Below, piece by piece: positions 53,555-62,248 of a stretch of DNA of 64,000 nt. Position numbers and translations under genes: made by a program. The DNA lies in the NCBI RefSeq assembly GCF_030150155.1, contig NZ_JASLGR010000046.1, forward strand, positions 1 to 64,000, read 5' to 3'. Within the stretch, counting starts at the first letter, position 1. Each line of letters starts with the position of its first letter. The DNA is from Nocardioides sp. (lineage in GTDB: Bacteria; Actinomycetota; Actinomycetes; Propionibacteriales; Nocardioidaceae). The notes beneath the pieces were generated by a model. The model was not told where the DNA came from. It saw only the letters and a program-made list of their open reading frames with translations, and ran no database searches.

Positions 53555-54241
53555 TCAAGGAAGTTGATCAGGCCACCCAGTGGAGGTCTTGACCGCAAGC
53601 GGGACATGAAGGGTGATGTTCTTGCCGTTCGTGATGACGGAGGTGCAGAGCAGGCCGGCCTCGTTGGCGATAGCGAGGTCGTCGTCGAGGGTCAGGAGTT
53701 GGCTGCCATCGGCGCGGACGTTCTCGTCCAAGGCATAGGTGGGGGCAGTGCCGGTGGTGCTCGTGTAGAGGTCGAAGCTGCAGAAGCCGGCGAGGTTGAC
53801 GTGGACCTTCGGGCACGCGGCGGTGCCGAAGTCGGCGGTGCCGGTGATCGGGTTGTCAGTGACCGGCGTGGTGACGATGCCGGCGGCGTTCTGAAGTCCG
53901 ATGTTGCCACAGGAGCCGAGCAGAATTGCTGTCGTGACACCCGCGTATCCAAGCAGGGAGGGGCAGGAGAATGAGAAGGCGTTGATGTCGGCCCAGGTGG
54001 TCGGCACAGGGCTACCGGGGTAGACCGTTCCGGCGGCCGAGGCGCTCGTGCATGTGATCAGGCCATAGCCCGGGACGTTTCCAGAGACGCCCGGCATGCC
54101 GATTCCGGTGAAGGTGCCAGTGGTGTGGCTTCCGCCGACCTGGACGTCGACCGGAGCGGTGCTGGCCAAGGCTGGAGCGATAGCCAGGGCAACCGCCCCA
54201 AGGGCGAGACCGAGACTGGCGATGGATCGACCTATTCTCAT
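53555..54241 (-). CDS. Secreted six-cysteine protein, paralogue 3, frameshifted at its C-terminus
   Basis: 228 residues; signal peptide ends in LAST or close by. All six family cysteines remain, with VTDNPITGTADFGTAACPKVHVNLAGFCSFDLY. The end differs: the paralogues finish GGLINFL, whereas this one reads GWPDQLP because of one extra G near 53575 (GGGTGG). The shift meets a TGA by chance at almost the usual place, so the length is kept. A three-residue insertion (LLGYAGVTT region) is also seen. The protein may still fold; the last strand is altered. Confidence 0.75.
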   Translation of the reverse strand: MRIGRSIASLGLALGAVALAIAPALASTAPVDVQVGGSHTTGTFTGIGMPGVSGNVPGYGLITCTSASAAGTVYPGSPVPTTWADINAFSFSCPSLLGYAGVTTAILLGSCGNIGLQNAAGIVTTPVTDNPITGTADFGTAACPKVHVNLAGFCSFDLYTSTTGTAPTYALDENVRADGSQLLTLDDDLAIANEAGLLCTSVITNGKNITLHVPLAVKTSTGWPDQLP

Positions 54242-54357
54242 GACGCTTCCCGTCTGTAGAGGATGCGGCACTGATACGTGCCGTGTGGATCCTGCGCAGC
54301 GGAACGACCTTGAGGTCAACGGCGCTGCCAATTTATCTCAGCGGGCTATCGAAATTA
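54242..54357 (-). promoter_or_regulatory. Promoter and conserved structured 5' leader of paralogue 3
   Basis: Minus strand: TAATTT (54357-54352, weaker -10), TGCGCAGGAT (54298-54289), hairpin CGGCAC/GTGCCG (54283-54266, 6-nt loop), CTCTACAG, GGGAAG before the ATG. Confidence 0.6.
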
Positions 54358-54503
54358 GACAATCGGATCTGTTGGCTGCTTGACAGCACCGGTGCTGACA
54401 ATATTCCCGTTCAGGAATGTGTGTCCTCGCCGGCGGGCGATGAGGGGCTACGCCTTCGGAGGATTCGAGATCGGCTTCGCGGGCAAGTGCATTGTCTGGC
54501 ACC

Positions 54504-54905
54504 GAGGAATTCGGTTCGGGCCACTCCTGCCGGTGGGACCGCGATGGCGACATGAAACGTCATGTTCTGGCCGTTCCCGATGACGGAGTCGCAGAGCAGA
54601 CGTGACTTGCTACCGATGGCCAGGTCGCTAACAAGGGTGAGGAGTTGGGTGCCATCTGGTCGGACGTTCTCGTCGAAAGCGTAGGTGGGGGCGGTGCCAG
54701 TGGTACTGCTGTACAGGTCGAAGCTGCAGATGCCGGCGAAGTTGCCGTGGGCCGTCGGGCGGGCCACGGTGCCGAAGTCGGCCGCCACCATCGCCCCGGG
54801 AATGACCGACGGGCGGGGAGCCACCATGAGTTGAGGCCTGTCCATGTGGTGGACACAGGGCTATCTGCGTAGATCGAGCCCGCGTTCGTGACGTTGGCGC
54901 AGGTC
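54504..54905 (-). pseudogene. Decayed fourth copy of the six-cysteine secreted protein
   Basis: Family blocks are recognisable in more than one frame: TCANVTNAGSIYADSPVSTTW (like TCTS...PTTWADI), then after a frameshift and deletion of the GSCG-to-DNPI segment, DFGTVARPTAHGNFAGICSFDLYSSTTGT, APTYAFDENVRPDGTQLLTL and NMTFHVAIAV. It lacks signal peptide, start codon, promoter leader and stop. The Cys in the ACPK block is lost. Confidence 0.8.
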
Positions 54906-55079
54906 GCGGATGGCTTATCTCATCGTCTGCGTATCGCTTCAGGTGTCATGTCCACTCCGGGAAACGACCGTCGTCGGCTCCCCGGGTTCTTGTTACCGGG
55001 GTGACAAGAAACCTCTCGCGCGACCGTGTGAACGGCGGGATCGTTGCTGTGATAGCCGTCACGTCGCGAGGGTGGTGCC

Positions 55080-56051
55080 ATGCCCTTCTCGCCTGTCGGC
55101 CGCGTGCTGGCCGTAGTGGCCCTTGTCGCCGCCACCCTTTCATTGCACCAGTCGTCGAACGCCGACGACTGGTATGCAGGTATTCCGCTGAATGACGGGA
55201 CTGTTAACGATGACTGGGTGTCCGCTGCGGGCGGGGGCATGGGGTATTCCAAGTTGGCAATGCAGTGGTTCCGGAGCCCGGCCGCCATGACTATCGCGCG
55301 GACGGTCACCTACAACACCAGTTCCGATCCTTTGGCTCAGGGCACGTGGATTCATGCTCAGGCATACCTGGTCTCGCCGGGCGGCGCGCCGGGAAACTAC
55401 GGCTACATGGCGCCGGTGACGGTCCGCAGTGTGGGTTTCGGCCTGATGCCGGTGGAGGCCACCCTCCAGATGAGCCAGCGACGAAAGGACGGATATCCAC
55501 TTCCGCTGCTGGTGGATCTGAAGGGCGTCAACTATCAGGAACTCGTCAATGGGCAGTATCACAACACTGTTCATGTGATGGACCCTGTGGTCGTCGACGA
55601 CTCGTTCAACGTGTCGATTCTTAGGGTGAAGATCGACGGGCAGGATGTCGGGCTGAAGCCGGGATGCCGCACCGTGACTCCCGCGCCGGTTCATCTCGTC
55701 GGCCCTGGACACACCATTGACACCCCACAGGCCGAGGCCCAGTGGTACGCAACCCATGACCCGAAGTCCTACTTCAACCCGCTCTACGGCGGCTATATGG
55801 CCGGGACGATCACGATTCCGGCGTTCAAGGGCTGCATCACCCGTACTGGTGACGACATCTCGGCCCTGATGACGAAGTCGGCCTCAGGGCCGGGCAACCC
55901 GATCGAGGCGCGGTCCTCCTGGCCCTGCCTCAACCCCGACCTCAAGCAGGGCGTCGTGGTCTGGCCTGTCGCTCCCGGGAAGAACACGCCGAAGAAGGCC
56001 GGGTGCGAGGGAGTCAAGGAAGACCCCTATCCCACCACCGCACCTCAGTGA
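55080..56051 (+). CDS. Hypothetical exported protein upstream of the mce operon
   Basis: 323 residues; signal peptide ends SSNA before DDWYAG. The mature protein is beta-rich with Gly and aromatic residues, four cysteines in the C-terminal half (PGCRT, KGCIT, WPCLN, AGCEG) and motifs VSPGGAPGNYGYMAPVTV and NPLYGGYMAG. No family recognised. Third-position GC is lower in the N-terminal half than in the mce genes. It is followed by a hairpin, so it is likely a separate unit, though cotranscription by read-through into mce is possible. Confidence 0.7.
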   Translation: MPFSPVGRVLAVVALVAATLSLHQSSNADDWYAGIPLNDGTVNDDWVSAAGGGMGYSKLAMQWFRSPAAMTIARTVTYNTSSDPLAQGTWIHAQAYLVSPGGAPGNYGYMAPVTVRSVGFGLMPVEATLQMSQRRKDGYPLPLLVDLKGVNYQELVNGQYHNTVHVMDPVVVDDSFNVSILRVKIDGQDVGLKPGCRTVTPAPVHLVGPGHTIDTPQAEAQWYATHDPKSYFNPLYGGYMAGTITIPAFKGCITRTGDDISALMTKSASGPGNPIEARSSWPCLNPDLKQGVVVWPVAPGKNTPKKAGCEGVKEDPYPTTAPQ

Positions 56052-56084
56052 CAGCTGTCACCTCATCCACATCCCCATTCATCA

Positions 56085-56104
56085 CCTGCCCTGATTCGGG
56101 CAGG
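56085..56104 (+). terminator. Small hairpin before the mce operon
   Basis: CCTGCCC-tgattc-GGGCAGG: a 7-bp perfect stem, 33 bp after the exported protein gene. A weak terminator or attenuator. Confidence 0.5.
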
Positions 56105-56130
56105 GACCCCTGTGTCCAAGGAGGCCCATC

Positions 56131-57891
56131 GTGGGCGGTTCAGTCGAAGTGATCGGCATCAGCAAGACGTACGGACGCCAGAACATCTGGCACGACGTCA
56201 CGCTGACCCTTCCCCCTGGGGAGATCACCGCCATGATGGGCCCGTCGGGCACCGGCAAGTCGGTGTTCCTCAAGTCCCTGATCGGGCTCACCCAGCCCGA
56301 GGAGGGCAAGATCCTGATCGACGGGGTCGACATCATCGGAGCGCGCGAGTCGCAGCGTCTGGAGATGCGCAAGAAGTTCGGCGTCCTCTTCCAGGACGGC
56401 GCCCTGTTCGGGTCGATGAACGTCTACGACAACGTTGCGTTCCCGCTGCGTGAGCACACCAAGCTCAAGGAGCACGAGGTTCACAAGGTCGTGATGGAGA
56501 AGCTCGACATGGTCGGGCTTGTCGGCCAGGAGCACAAGCTTCCCGGCGCGATCTCCGGCGGCATGAAGAAGCGTGCCGGCCTGGCGCGCTCGCTCGTCAC
56601 CGACCCCGAGATCATCCTGATCGACGAGCCGGACTCCGGTCTGGACCCGGTGCGTACGTCCAACCTCGCCGACCTCCTGATGGAGGTCAATGCGGCCACC
56701 GACGCGACCATGCTGATCGTCACGCACAACATCGAGCTGGCCCGCACGCTGCCTGACAACCTCGGCATGCTGTACCGGCGCGAGCTGGTCATGTTCGGTC
56801 CGCGCGAGGAGTTCCTCCTCACCGACCACCCCGTGGTCGGCCAGTTCATGAGCGGCGACCCGGACGGGCCGATCGGGATGAGTGAGGAGGTCGACCACCG
56901 ACGTGTCGACGTGATGACCGGAGCGATCGACGGCAAGGTCGTCGTCCGCGACGGCTACAGCCCCGCGCGCCCGATCGAGACCCTGCCGCGGCAGATCTCG
57001 CCGCGCTCCGGAGCGTTCCGGGCCAGTTACGACCGGCACCAGACCCGGATGAGGACGGGCGCGTCGCATCTGTACGTCGCCGACGACGAGGAGTCTGACC
57101 GAGAGCGGTTCATCCCGACCCCCTCCCTCGCGGTCCGCGCCCTCGACTCGACCGGAAACCTCTTCGCCCTCGCGCTCGACACCCTCCGAGCGATGTTCAG
57201 GCGACCGTTCTCCGCAGGCGAGGCCCTCCAACAGTTCTGGTTCGTCGTCAGCGTCTCGTGGATCCCGGCGATGCTCATCTCGATCCCACTCGGCGCCGTC
57301 ATCGCGCTCCAGCTCGGGACCCTGACCAAGCAGATCGGCGCTCAGTCCATGACGGGTGCCGCCAGCGTGCTCGCGGTCGTCCAACAGGCGGCCCCGATGG
57401 TCACCACCCTGGTCATCGCGGGCGCCGGTGGTGCAGCGATCTGCGCCGAGATCGGTTCCCGGACCATCCGCGACGAGGTCGACGCGATGAAGGTGATGGG
57501 GCTCGATCCGGTGCAACGACTGGTGGTGCCCCGCGTCATCGGCTGTGTCGGTGCTGCGGTCCTGCTCAACGGTCTGGTCTCCGTCGTCGGTGTGCTCGGC
57601 GGCTACTTCTTCAACGTCATCCTCCAGGGCGGAACGCCCGGCGCGTACCTCTCCAGCTTCACCGCACTCGCCCAGATCAACGACCTCTGGGTGGGGGAGA
57701 TCAAGGCCGTGATCTTCGGCGTCCTCGCCGGCATCATCGCCTGCTACCGCGGCCTCAACACGGCGCCCGGTCCCAAGGGCGTGGGGGACTCCGTCAACCA
57801 GTCCGTCGTGATCACGTTCCTGATGCTCTTCTTCGTCAACTTCGTCCTCACCGCGTTGTATCTGACGCTGGTGCCCATGAAGGGGGCCTGA
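56131..57891 (+). CDS. Fused MceG ATPase and YrbEA permease
   Basis: 586 residues. Residues 1-245 are an ABC ATPase of the MceG/Mkl/MlaF type: Walker A GPSGTGKS (37-44), Q88, signature ISGGMKKRAGLAR, Walker B IILIDEP, His199. Residues 246-335 form a charged linker matching the usual C-terminal tail of MceG. Residues 336-586 are a complete MlaE/YrbE permease with about five helices (RTIRDEVDAMKVMGLDP, YRGLNTAPGPKGVGDSVNQS). The frame is continuous. Normally these are two genes. GTG has AAGGAGG at good spacing. It powers lipid import by the downstream Mce proteins. Confidence 0.92.
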   Translation: MGGSVEVIGISKTYGRQNIWHDVTLTLPPGEITAMMGPSGTGKSVFLKSLIGLTQPEEGKILIDGVDIIGARESQRLEMRKKFGVLFQDGALFGSMNVYDNVAFPLREHTKLKEHEVHKVVMEKLDMVGLVGQEHKLPGAISGGMKKRAGLARSLVTDPEIILIDEPDSGLDPVRTSNLADLLMEVNAATDATMLIVTHNIELARTLPDNLGMLYRRELVMFGPREEFLLTDHPVVGQFMSGDPDGPIGMSEEVDHRRVDVMTGAIDGKVVVRDGYSPARPIETLPRQISPRSGAFRASYDRHQTRMRTGASHLYVADDEESDRERFIPTPSLAVRALDSTGNLFALALDTLRAMFRRPFSAGEALQQFWFVVSVSWIPAMLISIPLGAVIALQLGTLTKQIGAQSMTGAASVLAVVQQAAPMVTTLVIAGAGGAAICAEIGSRTIRDEVDAMKVMGLDPVQRLVVPRVIGCVGAAVLLNGLVSVVGVLGGYFFNVILQGGTPGAYLSSFTALAQINDLWVGEIKAVIFGVLAGIIACYRGLNTAPGPKGVGDSVNQSVVITFLMLFFVNFVLTALYLTLVPMKGA

Positions 57892-57892
57892 C

Positions 57893-58780
57893 ATGGCCGA
57901 TACCCCGACCTACCCACGTCCGACCTTCGCCCCCGAGTTCCCGGTCAAGGCACTCGGCACCCCGAAGGCCTGGCTCCGCAGCGTAGGCAAGAGCCTGACC
58001 GGCCTCGGCGAGGGCTTCCGGTTCTACCTCGAAGTCCTCGCCGACATCCCGCGGACCCTCCGCCGCTATCCGAAGGAGGTGCTGCGGCTGCTGTCCGAGG
58101 TGAGCTTCGGCTCCGGCGCGCTGGCCGTCATCGGCGGCACCGTCGGCGTCATGCTCGGCCTGACCCTCTCCGTCGGCTTCGTCGTCGGCATGCAGGGCTA
58201 CGCCGCCCTCGACCAGATCGGTGCCTCGGCGCTGAACGGGTTCATCTCGGCGTACTTCAACACGCGTGAGGTCGCCCCGATGGTCGCGGCGCTGGCGTTG
58301 TCGGCCACCGTCGGCGCCGGCTTCACCGCCCAGCTCGGCGCGATGCGGATCAACGAGGAGGTCGACGCCCTGCGGGCGATGGCCGTCGCCCCGATGCCGT
58401 ACCTGATCACCACCCGCGTGATCGCCGGCTTCATCGCGATCATCCCGCTCTACGTGATCGGCCTGTTGACGTCGTACGCCGGAGCTCGGCTCATGACCGT
58501 GTTCGTCTACGGGCAGTCGGCCGGCACGTACGACCACTACTTCAACCTGTTCCTGCCGCCGATCGACATCTTCCTGTCGTTCCTCAAGGTCCTGATCTTC
58601 TCCGTGATGATCATCCTGGTGCACTGCCGGATGGGCTACGAGGCCAAGGGTGGCCCGGCCGGCGTCGGCGTCGCCGTCGGACGGGCGGTACGCCGGAGCC
58701 TGGTCTCCGTCGCCGTCCTCGACCTGATCCTCTCGATGGCGCTGTGGGGTGCCGTCACCACCGTCAGGATCGCCGGATGA
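57893..58780 (+). CDS. yrbEB: YrbEB permease of the Mce transporter
   Basis: 295-residue MlaE-family membrane protein, the second half of the permease dimer. A 40-residue cytosolic N-terminus with an amphipathic interface helix is followed by helices such as ALAVIGGTVGVMLGLTLSVGF, the conserved EVAPMVAALALSATVGAGFTAQLGAMRINEEVDALRAM loop that contacts the ATPase, and three terminal helices. Starts one base after the stop of the fusion gene and overlaps mceA by 4 bp (ATGA). Confidence 0.94.
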   Translation: MADTPTYPRPTFAPEFPVKALGTPKAWLRSVGKSLTGLGEGFRFYLEVLADIPRTLRRYPKEVLRLLSEVSFGSGALAVIGGTVGVMLGLTLSVGFVVGMQGYAALDQIGASALNGFISAYFNTREVAPMVAALALSATVGAGFTAQLGAMRINEEVDALRAMAVAPMPYLITTRVIAGFIAIIPLYVIGLLTSYAGARLMTVFVYGQSAGTYDHYFNLFLPPIDIFLSFLKVLIFSVMIILVHCRMGYEAKGGPAGVGVAVGRAVRRSLVSVAVLDLILSMALWGAVTTVRIAG

Positions 58781-60147
58781 AGGCCGGCGCGCTCCGCGAC
58801 GCCGTTCTCGGCCTGCTCTCGCTCGCGCTGATCGTCGGCGGTCTGGCTGTCGCGTACCTCTCCTACAACCGGGTGCTCATCCCGCACGACGACATCACCC
58901 TGCGCACCGACGTCGTCGGCAACGCCCTCCAGGTCGGCTCCGACGTCAAGTTCCACGGCGTCCCCGTCGGGCAGATCTCCAAGATCACGTCCACCGCCGA
59001 AGGCGCCGACCTGACGCTGGCGATCGACCCGTCCACCATGAAGCTGCTGCCGGAGAACGTGGTCGCCCGACTCCTGCCCAAGACGATGTTCGGTGAGCGG
59101 TACGTCGCCCTCACCGAGCCCAGCGTCGGTACGACCACCGCGGTGCTGCACGCGGGGGACGTGATCCATCAGGACGCCTCGGCCGAGGCCGCCGAGCTCC
59201 AGCAGGTCTTCGATGCCCTGCTCCCGGTGCTCAAGGCGATCCAGCCGGAGAAGCTGTCGGCGATGCTCGGCGAGTTCGCGATCATGCTGCACGGCAACGG
59301 CGCCAAGATCGGCGACGCGATGGTCGCCTGGTCGCACTACATGAAGAAGATGAACCCCAAGGTCCCGCAGATGACGCAGGACTTCGCCGACCTCGCGACG
59401 GTGGCCAACAGCTGGGACATCGCGGCGCCGGACCTGGTCGACGCCCTCTCCACGATGACGACCAGCTCCAAGCTGCTGGTCGACGAGCAGACCAACCTTC
59501 GCAACGTCTACGCCAGCGTGATCGGCTCCGCTGACAGCGCCCGGCACTGGTTCGACGTCAACAGCACCACCATGATCGTGCTGTCGAAGGCCAGTCGCGC
59601 CGCACTACGTGCCTCGTCGCCGTACGCCGCGGAGTTCCCCTGCCTGTTCAAGGCCGTCGCCAACATGAAGACGACGATGGACACCGCCTTGGGCAAGGGC
59701 ACCAACCAGCCTGGTCTGCACGCCGTCCTCAAGGTGATCCCCGCCGGGGAGAAGTACGTGGCCGGCAAGGACGACGTCAGGTACACCAAGGGCACGCCCA
59801 AGCCGCGCTGCCCGTACGTCACCGGTCACGTCGGTACGACAGCAGTCGACCGGACTGTCACGACCGGCAGCGGGACGAGTGTGGCCGAGTGGCCGGAGGC
59901 CGCCAGCACCGACATCAAGGCTGCGACGGACGACACCCCGGCGACGATCGCACCACCGCCGGGCACCACCGCCCAGTCCTATCTCTACGCCATGAGCGGA
60001 CTCGGTGAGGCGAACTCACCCGCCGAGAACCAGTGGATCGCCGAGCTCGTCGGGCCCACGCAGGGGATCGCGCCGTCGGCGTACCCGGCCTGGAACAGCC
60101 TGCTGCTCGGTCCGACCCTGCGCAACACGAAGGTGGAACTGCGATGA
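58777..60147 (+). CDS. mceA: Mce family protein, first (MceA)
   Basis: 456 residues: N-terminal membrane anchor (AVLGLLSLALIVGGLAVAYLS), one MCE domain (about residues 38-115, ITLRTDVVGNALQVGSDVKFHGVPVGQISKI), long helical region, and C-terminal segment with Cys and a Pro/Thr-rich tail. Together with MceB-F it would build a hexameric ring and tunnel carrying lipid or sterol across the envelope to the YrbE permease. Overlaps both neighbours by 4 bp. Confidence 0.93.
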   Translation: MKAGALRDAVLGLLSLALIVGGLAVAYLSYNRVLIPHDDITLRTDVVGNALQVGSDVKFHGVPVGQISKITSTAEGADLTLAIDPSTMKLLPENVVARLLPKTMFGERYVALTEPSVGTTTAVLHAGDVIHQDASAEAAELQQVFDALLPVLKAIQPEKLSAMLGEFAIMLHGNGAKIGDAMVAWSHYMKKMNPKVPQMTQDFADLATVANSWDIAAPDLVDALSTMTTSSKLLVDEQTNLRNVYASVIGSADSARHWFDVNSTTMIVLSKASRAALRASSPYAAEFPCLFKAVANMKTTMDTALGKGTNQPGLHAVLKVIPAGEKYVAGKDDVRYTKGTPKPRCPYVTGHVGTTAVDRTVTTGSGTSVAEWPEAASTDIKAATDDTPATIAPPPGTTAQSYLYAMSGLGEANSPAENQWIAELVGPTQGIAPSAYPAWNSLLLGPTLRNTKVELR

Positions 60148-61235
60148 GTCGCGACGTGAACCACGGCTCCCTCTGGGTCGTGGGCATCAAGAGCATCATC
60201 TTCACGATCGTCACGGTGTTCGCCACCGCGATGCTCGCGTCGACGATCATGAACAGCAGTGAGGGTCAGACCACGACGTACACCGCCGTCTTCAACGACG
60301 TCACCAGCGTCAACAAGGGTGACGAGGTCCGGGTCGCCGGGGTCAAGGTCGGCAGCGTCGACAAGATCGCGATCACCGACAAGCGCCTGGCGACGGTCAC
60401 GTTCCGGGTGCGCAAGGGGGTGCGGATCAGCGCCGATTCGGTCGTGCAGATCAAGTTCCGCAACCTGGTCGGACAGCGCTACCTGTCCATCCAGGAGCCC
60501 GACACCAGCAGCACCAGCGGCAGCTCCGTGGTGCCCGCCAGCACGTCCGACGCGGTCCCGGTCGCCTCGACGGCGGTCAAGACCGGCACCACGTTCGACC
60601 TCGAGCACACCCGCGGTGCGCTCGATCTGACCGTGCTGTTCAACGGTTTCAGGCCGCTGTTGCGGATGCTCAACCCCGACGACGTCAACAACCTGAGCGC
60701 CCAGATCGTCGCGGTGTTCCAGGGGGAGGACGCCACCGTGGACGGCCTGCTCAAGTCGACGGCCAGCCTCACCACCACGCTCGCCCAGAAGGACCAGGTG
60801 ATCGGTGAGCTGATTACCAGCCTGTCCAGCGTGCTCCAGTCCATCAACGAGCGGTCGGGGCAGCTCGACACCACCCTTGTCACGATGCAGCAGCTGGTCT
60901 CGGGGCTCTCCTCGGACCGGGCCGCGATCGGTAGCTCTCTGGCCGGGATGGGGGAGCTCACTACTCGCGTCTCCACCCTGGTGGAGGGCACCCGCGAGCC
61001 GCTCAGACAGTCCATCCAGCACATCGGCGTCCTCGCCGACACGCTCAACCACAACAGCGACAAGGTGCAGCAGTTCCTGACCAACCTGCCGGTCAAGCTC
61101 AACGCGATCGGTCGGACCGCGAGCTACGGCTCCTGGCTGAACACGTACCTGTGCTCGATGAACGGACGCATCCCGATCCCCGAGGGCTACATGGGGTCGA
61201 TCGGTGCTGTCCCGCTGGCAGAAAGGTGCCGCTGA
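60144..61235 (+). CDS. mceB: Mce family protein, second (MceB)
   Basis: 363 residues: membrane anchor (IKSIIFTIVTVFATAMLAS), MCE domain (TYTAVFNDVTSVNKGDEVRVAGVKVGSVDKI to NLVGQRYLSIQEP), then a long helical needle region (about 160-320) and a C-terminal YGSWLNTYLCSM segment typical of MceB. Its TGA shares one base with the mceC ATG. Confidence 0.93.
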   Translation: MSRDVNHGSLWVVGIKSIIFTIVTVFATAMLASTIMNSSEGQTTTYTAVFNDVTSVNKGDEVRVAGVKVGSVDKIAITDKRLATVTFRVRKGVRISADSVVQIKFRNLVGQRYLSIQEPDTSSTSGSSVVPASTSDAVPVASTAVKTGTTFDLEHTRGALDLTVLFNGFRPLLRMLNPDDVNNLSAQIVAVFQGEDATVDGLLKSTASLTTTLAQKDQVIGELITSLSSVLQSINERSGQLDTTLVTMQQLVSGLSSDRAAIGSSLAGMGELTTRVSTLVEGTREPLRQSIQHIGVLADTLNHNSDKVQQFLTNLPVKLNAIGRTASYGSWLNTYLCSMNGRIPIPEGYMGSIGAVPLAERCR

Positions 61236-62248
61236 TGTCTCGCTTCGCCCGTTCCTTCGCCGAGCGCAACCGTGTCCTGATCGCGATCGTCGGTCTGTGC
61301 ATCATGGCGGTCGCCTTCTACGGCGCGATGAACATGTCCTCCCTGCCGGTCCTCGGTGCCGGCCCTGAGCACGAGGCGATCTTCGCCGAGGCCGGCGGCC
61401 TCAAGGCCGGCAACGAGGTCAGGGTCGCCGGAGTCCGCGTCGGCGAGGTCACCTCGGTCAAGCTCGACGGCAAGGCGGTTCGGGTCACGTTCCAGGCCAA
61501 GGGCGTCCACCTCACCGATGCCACCACGGCCGCGATCAAGGTGAAGACGATGCTCGGCCAGAAGTACGTCGCCATCGATCCGCTCGGCTCGGGCACCCTG
61601 CACGGTCCGATCCCGTTGTCGCGCACCACCACGCCGTACGACGTCAACGCGGCCGTCTCGGACTTCACCTCCACCCTGACCAAGATCGACACCCAGCAGA
61701 TGGAGGCCAGCTTCAACGCCCTGTCCGCTGCGTTCAAGGACACCCCCGAGTCCGTCCGGAAGATGGTCAGTGGCCTCACCGACCTCTCCCGCACCATCTC
61801 CGGGCGCGACGACGACCTGTCGAAGCTGATGGAGGCGACCAAGGGGGTCAGCGGCACCCTCGCGGACCGCAACCAGGAGCTCGCCAAGCTGATCACCGAC
61901 GGCTCCGACCTACTCGGGGAACTGCAGACCCGGCGTGACGCCGTGCACGACATGTGGCTCGGCACCAAGAACCTCGGCACCCAGCTGAGCGGACTGGCGC
62001 AGGACAACGAGAAGACCCTGCGGCCCGCGCTGGCCAAGCTCGACAAGGTCTCGGACCTGCTGAACAAGAACCAGAAGAACCTCGACAAGGCGCTGTCCCA
62101 GCTCGGGCCGTACTACAAGGTGCTCGGTGCCACCACCGGCAACGGCCGCTGGGTCGACGCCTACCTGTGCGGACTCTTCAACGACGACGGCACCCCGCAC
62201 CTCGACAACTCCGTCGTCCGTAACTGCCACCCCGGAGGTGTCCAGTGA
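61235..62248 (+). CDS. mceC: Mce family protein, third (MceC)
   Basis: 337 residues: anchor (VLIAIVGLCIMAVAFYGAM), MCE domain (HEAIFAEAGGLKAGNEVRVAGVRVGEVTSV to KTMLGQKYVAIDP), helical needle region, ending GNGRWVDAYLCGL...NCHPGG. GAAAGG upstream provides the ribosome site. Overlaps mceD by GTGA. Confidence 0.93.
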   Translation: MSRFARSFAERNRVLIAIVGLCIMAVAFYGAMNMSSLPVLGAGPEHEAIFAEAGGLKAGNEVRVAGVRVGEVTSVKLDGKAVRVTFQAKGVHLTDATTAAIKVKTMLGQKYVAIDPLGSGTLHGPIPLSRTTTPYDVNAAVSDFTSTLTKIDTQQMEASFNALSAAFKDTPESVRKMVSGLTDLSRTISGRDDDLSKLMEATKGVSGTLADRNQELAKLITDGSDLLGELQTRRDAVHDMWLGTKNLGTQLSGLAQDNEKTLRPALAKLDKVSDLLNKNQKNLDKALSQLGPYYKVLGATTGNGRWVDAYLCGLFNDDGTPHLDNSVVRNCHPGGVQ

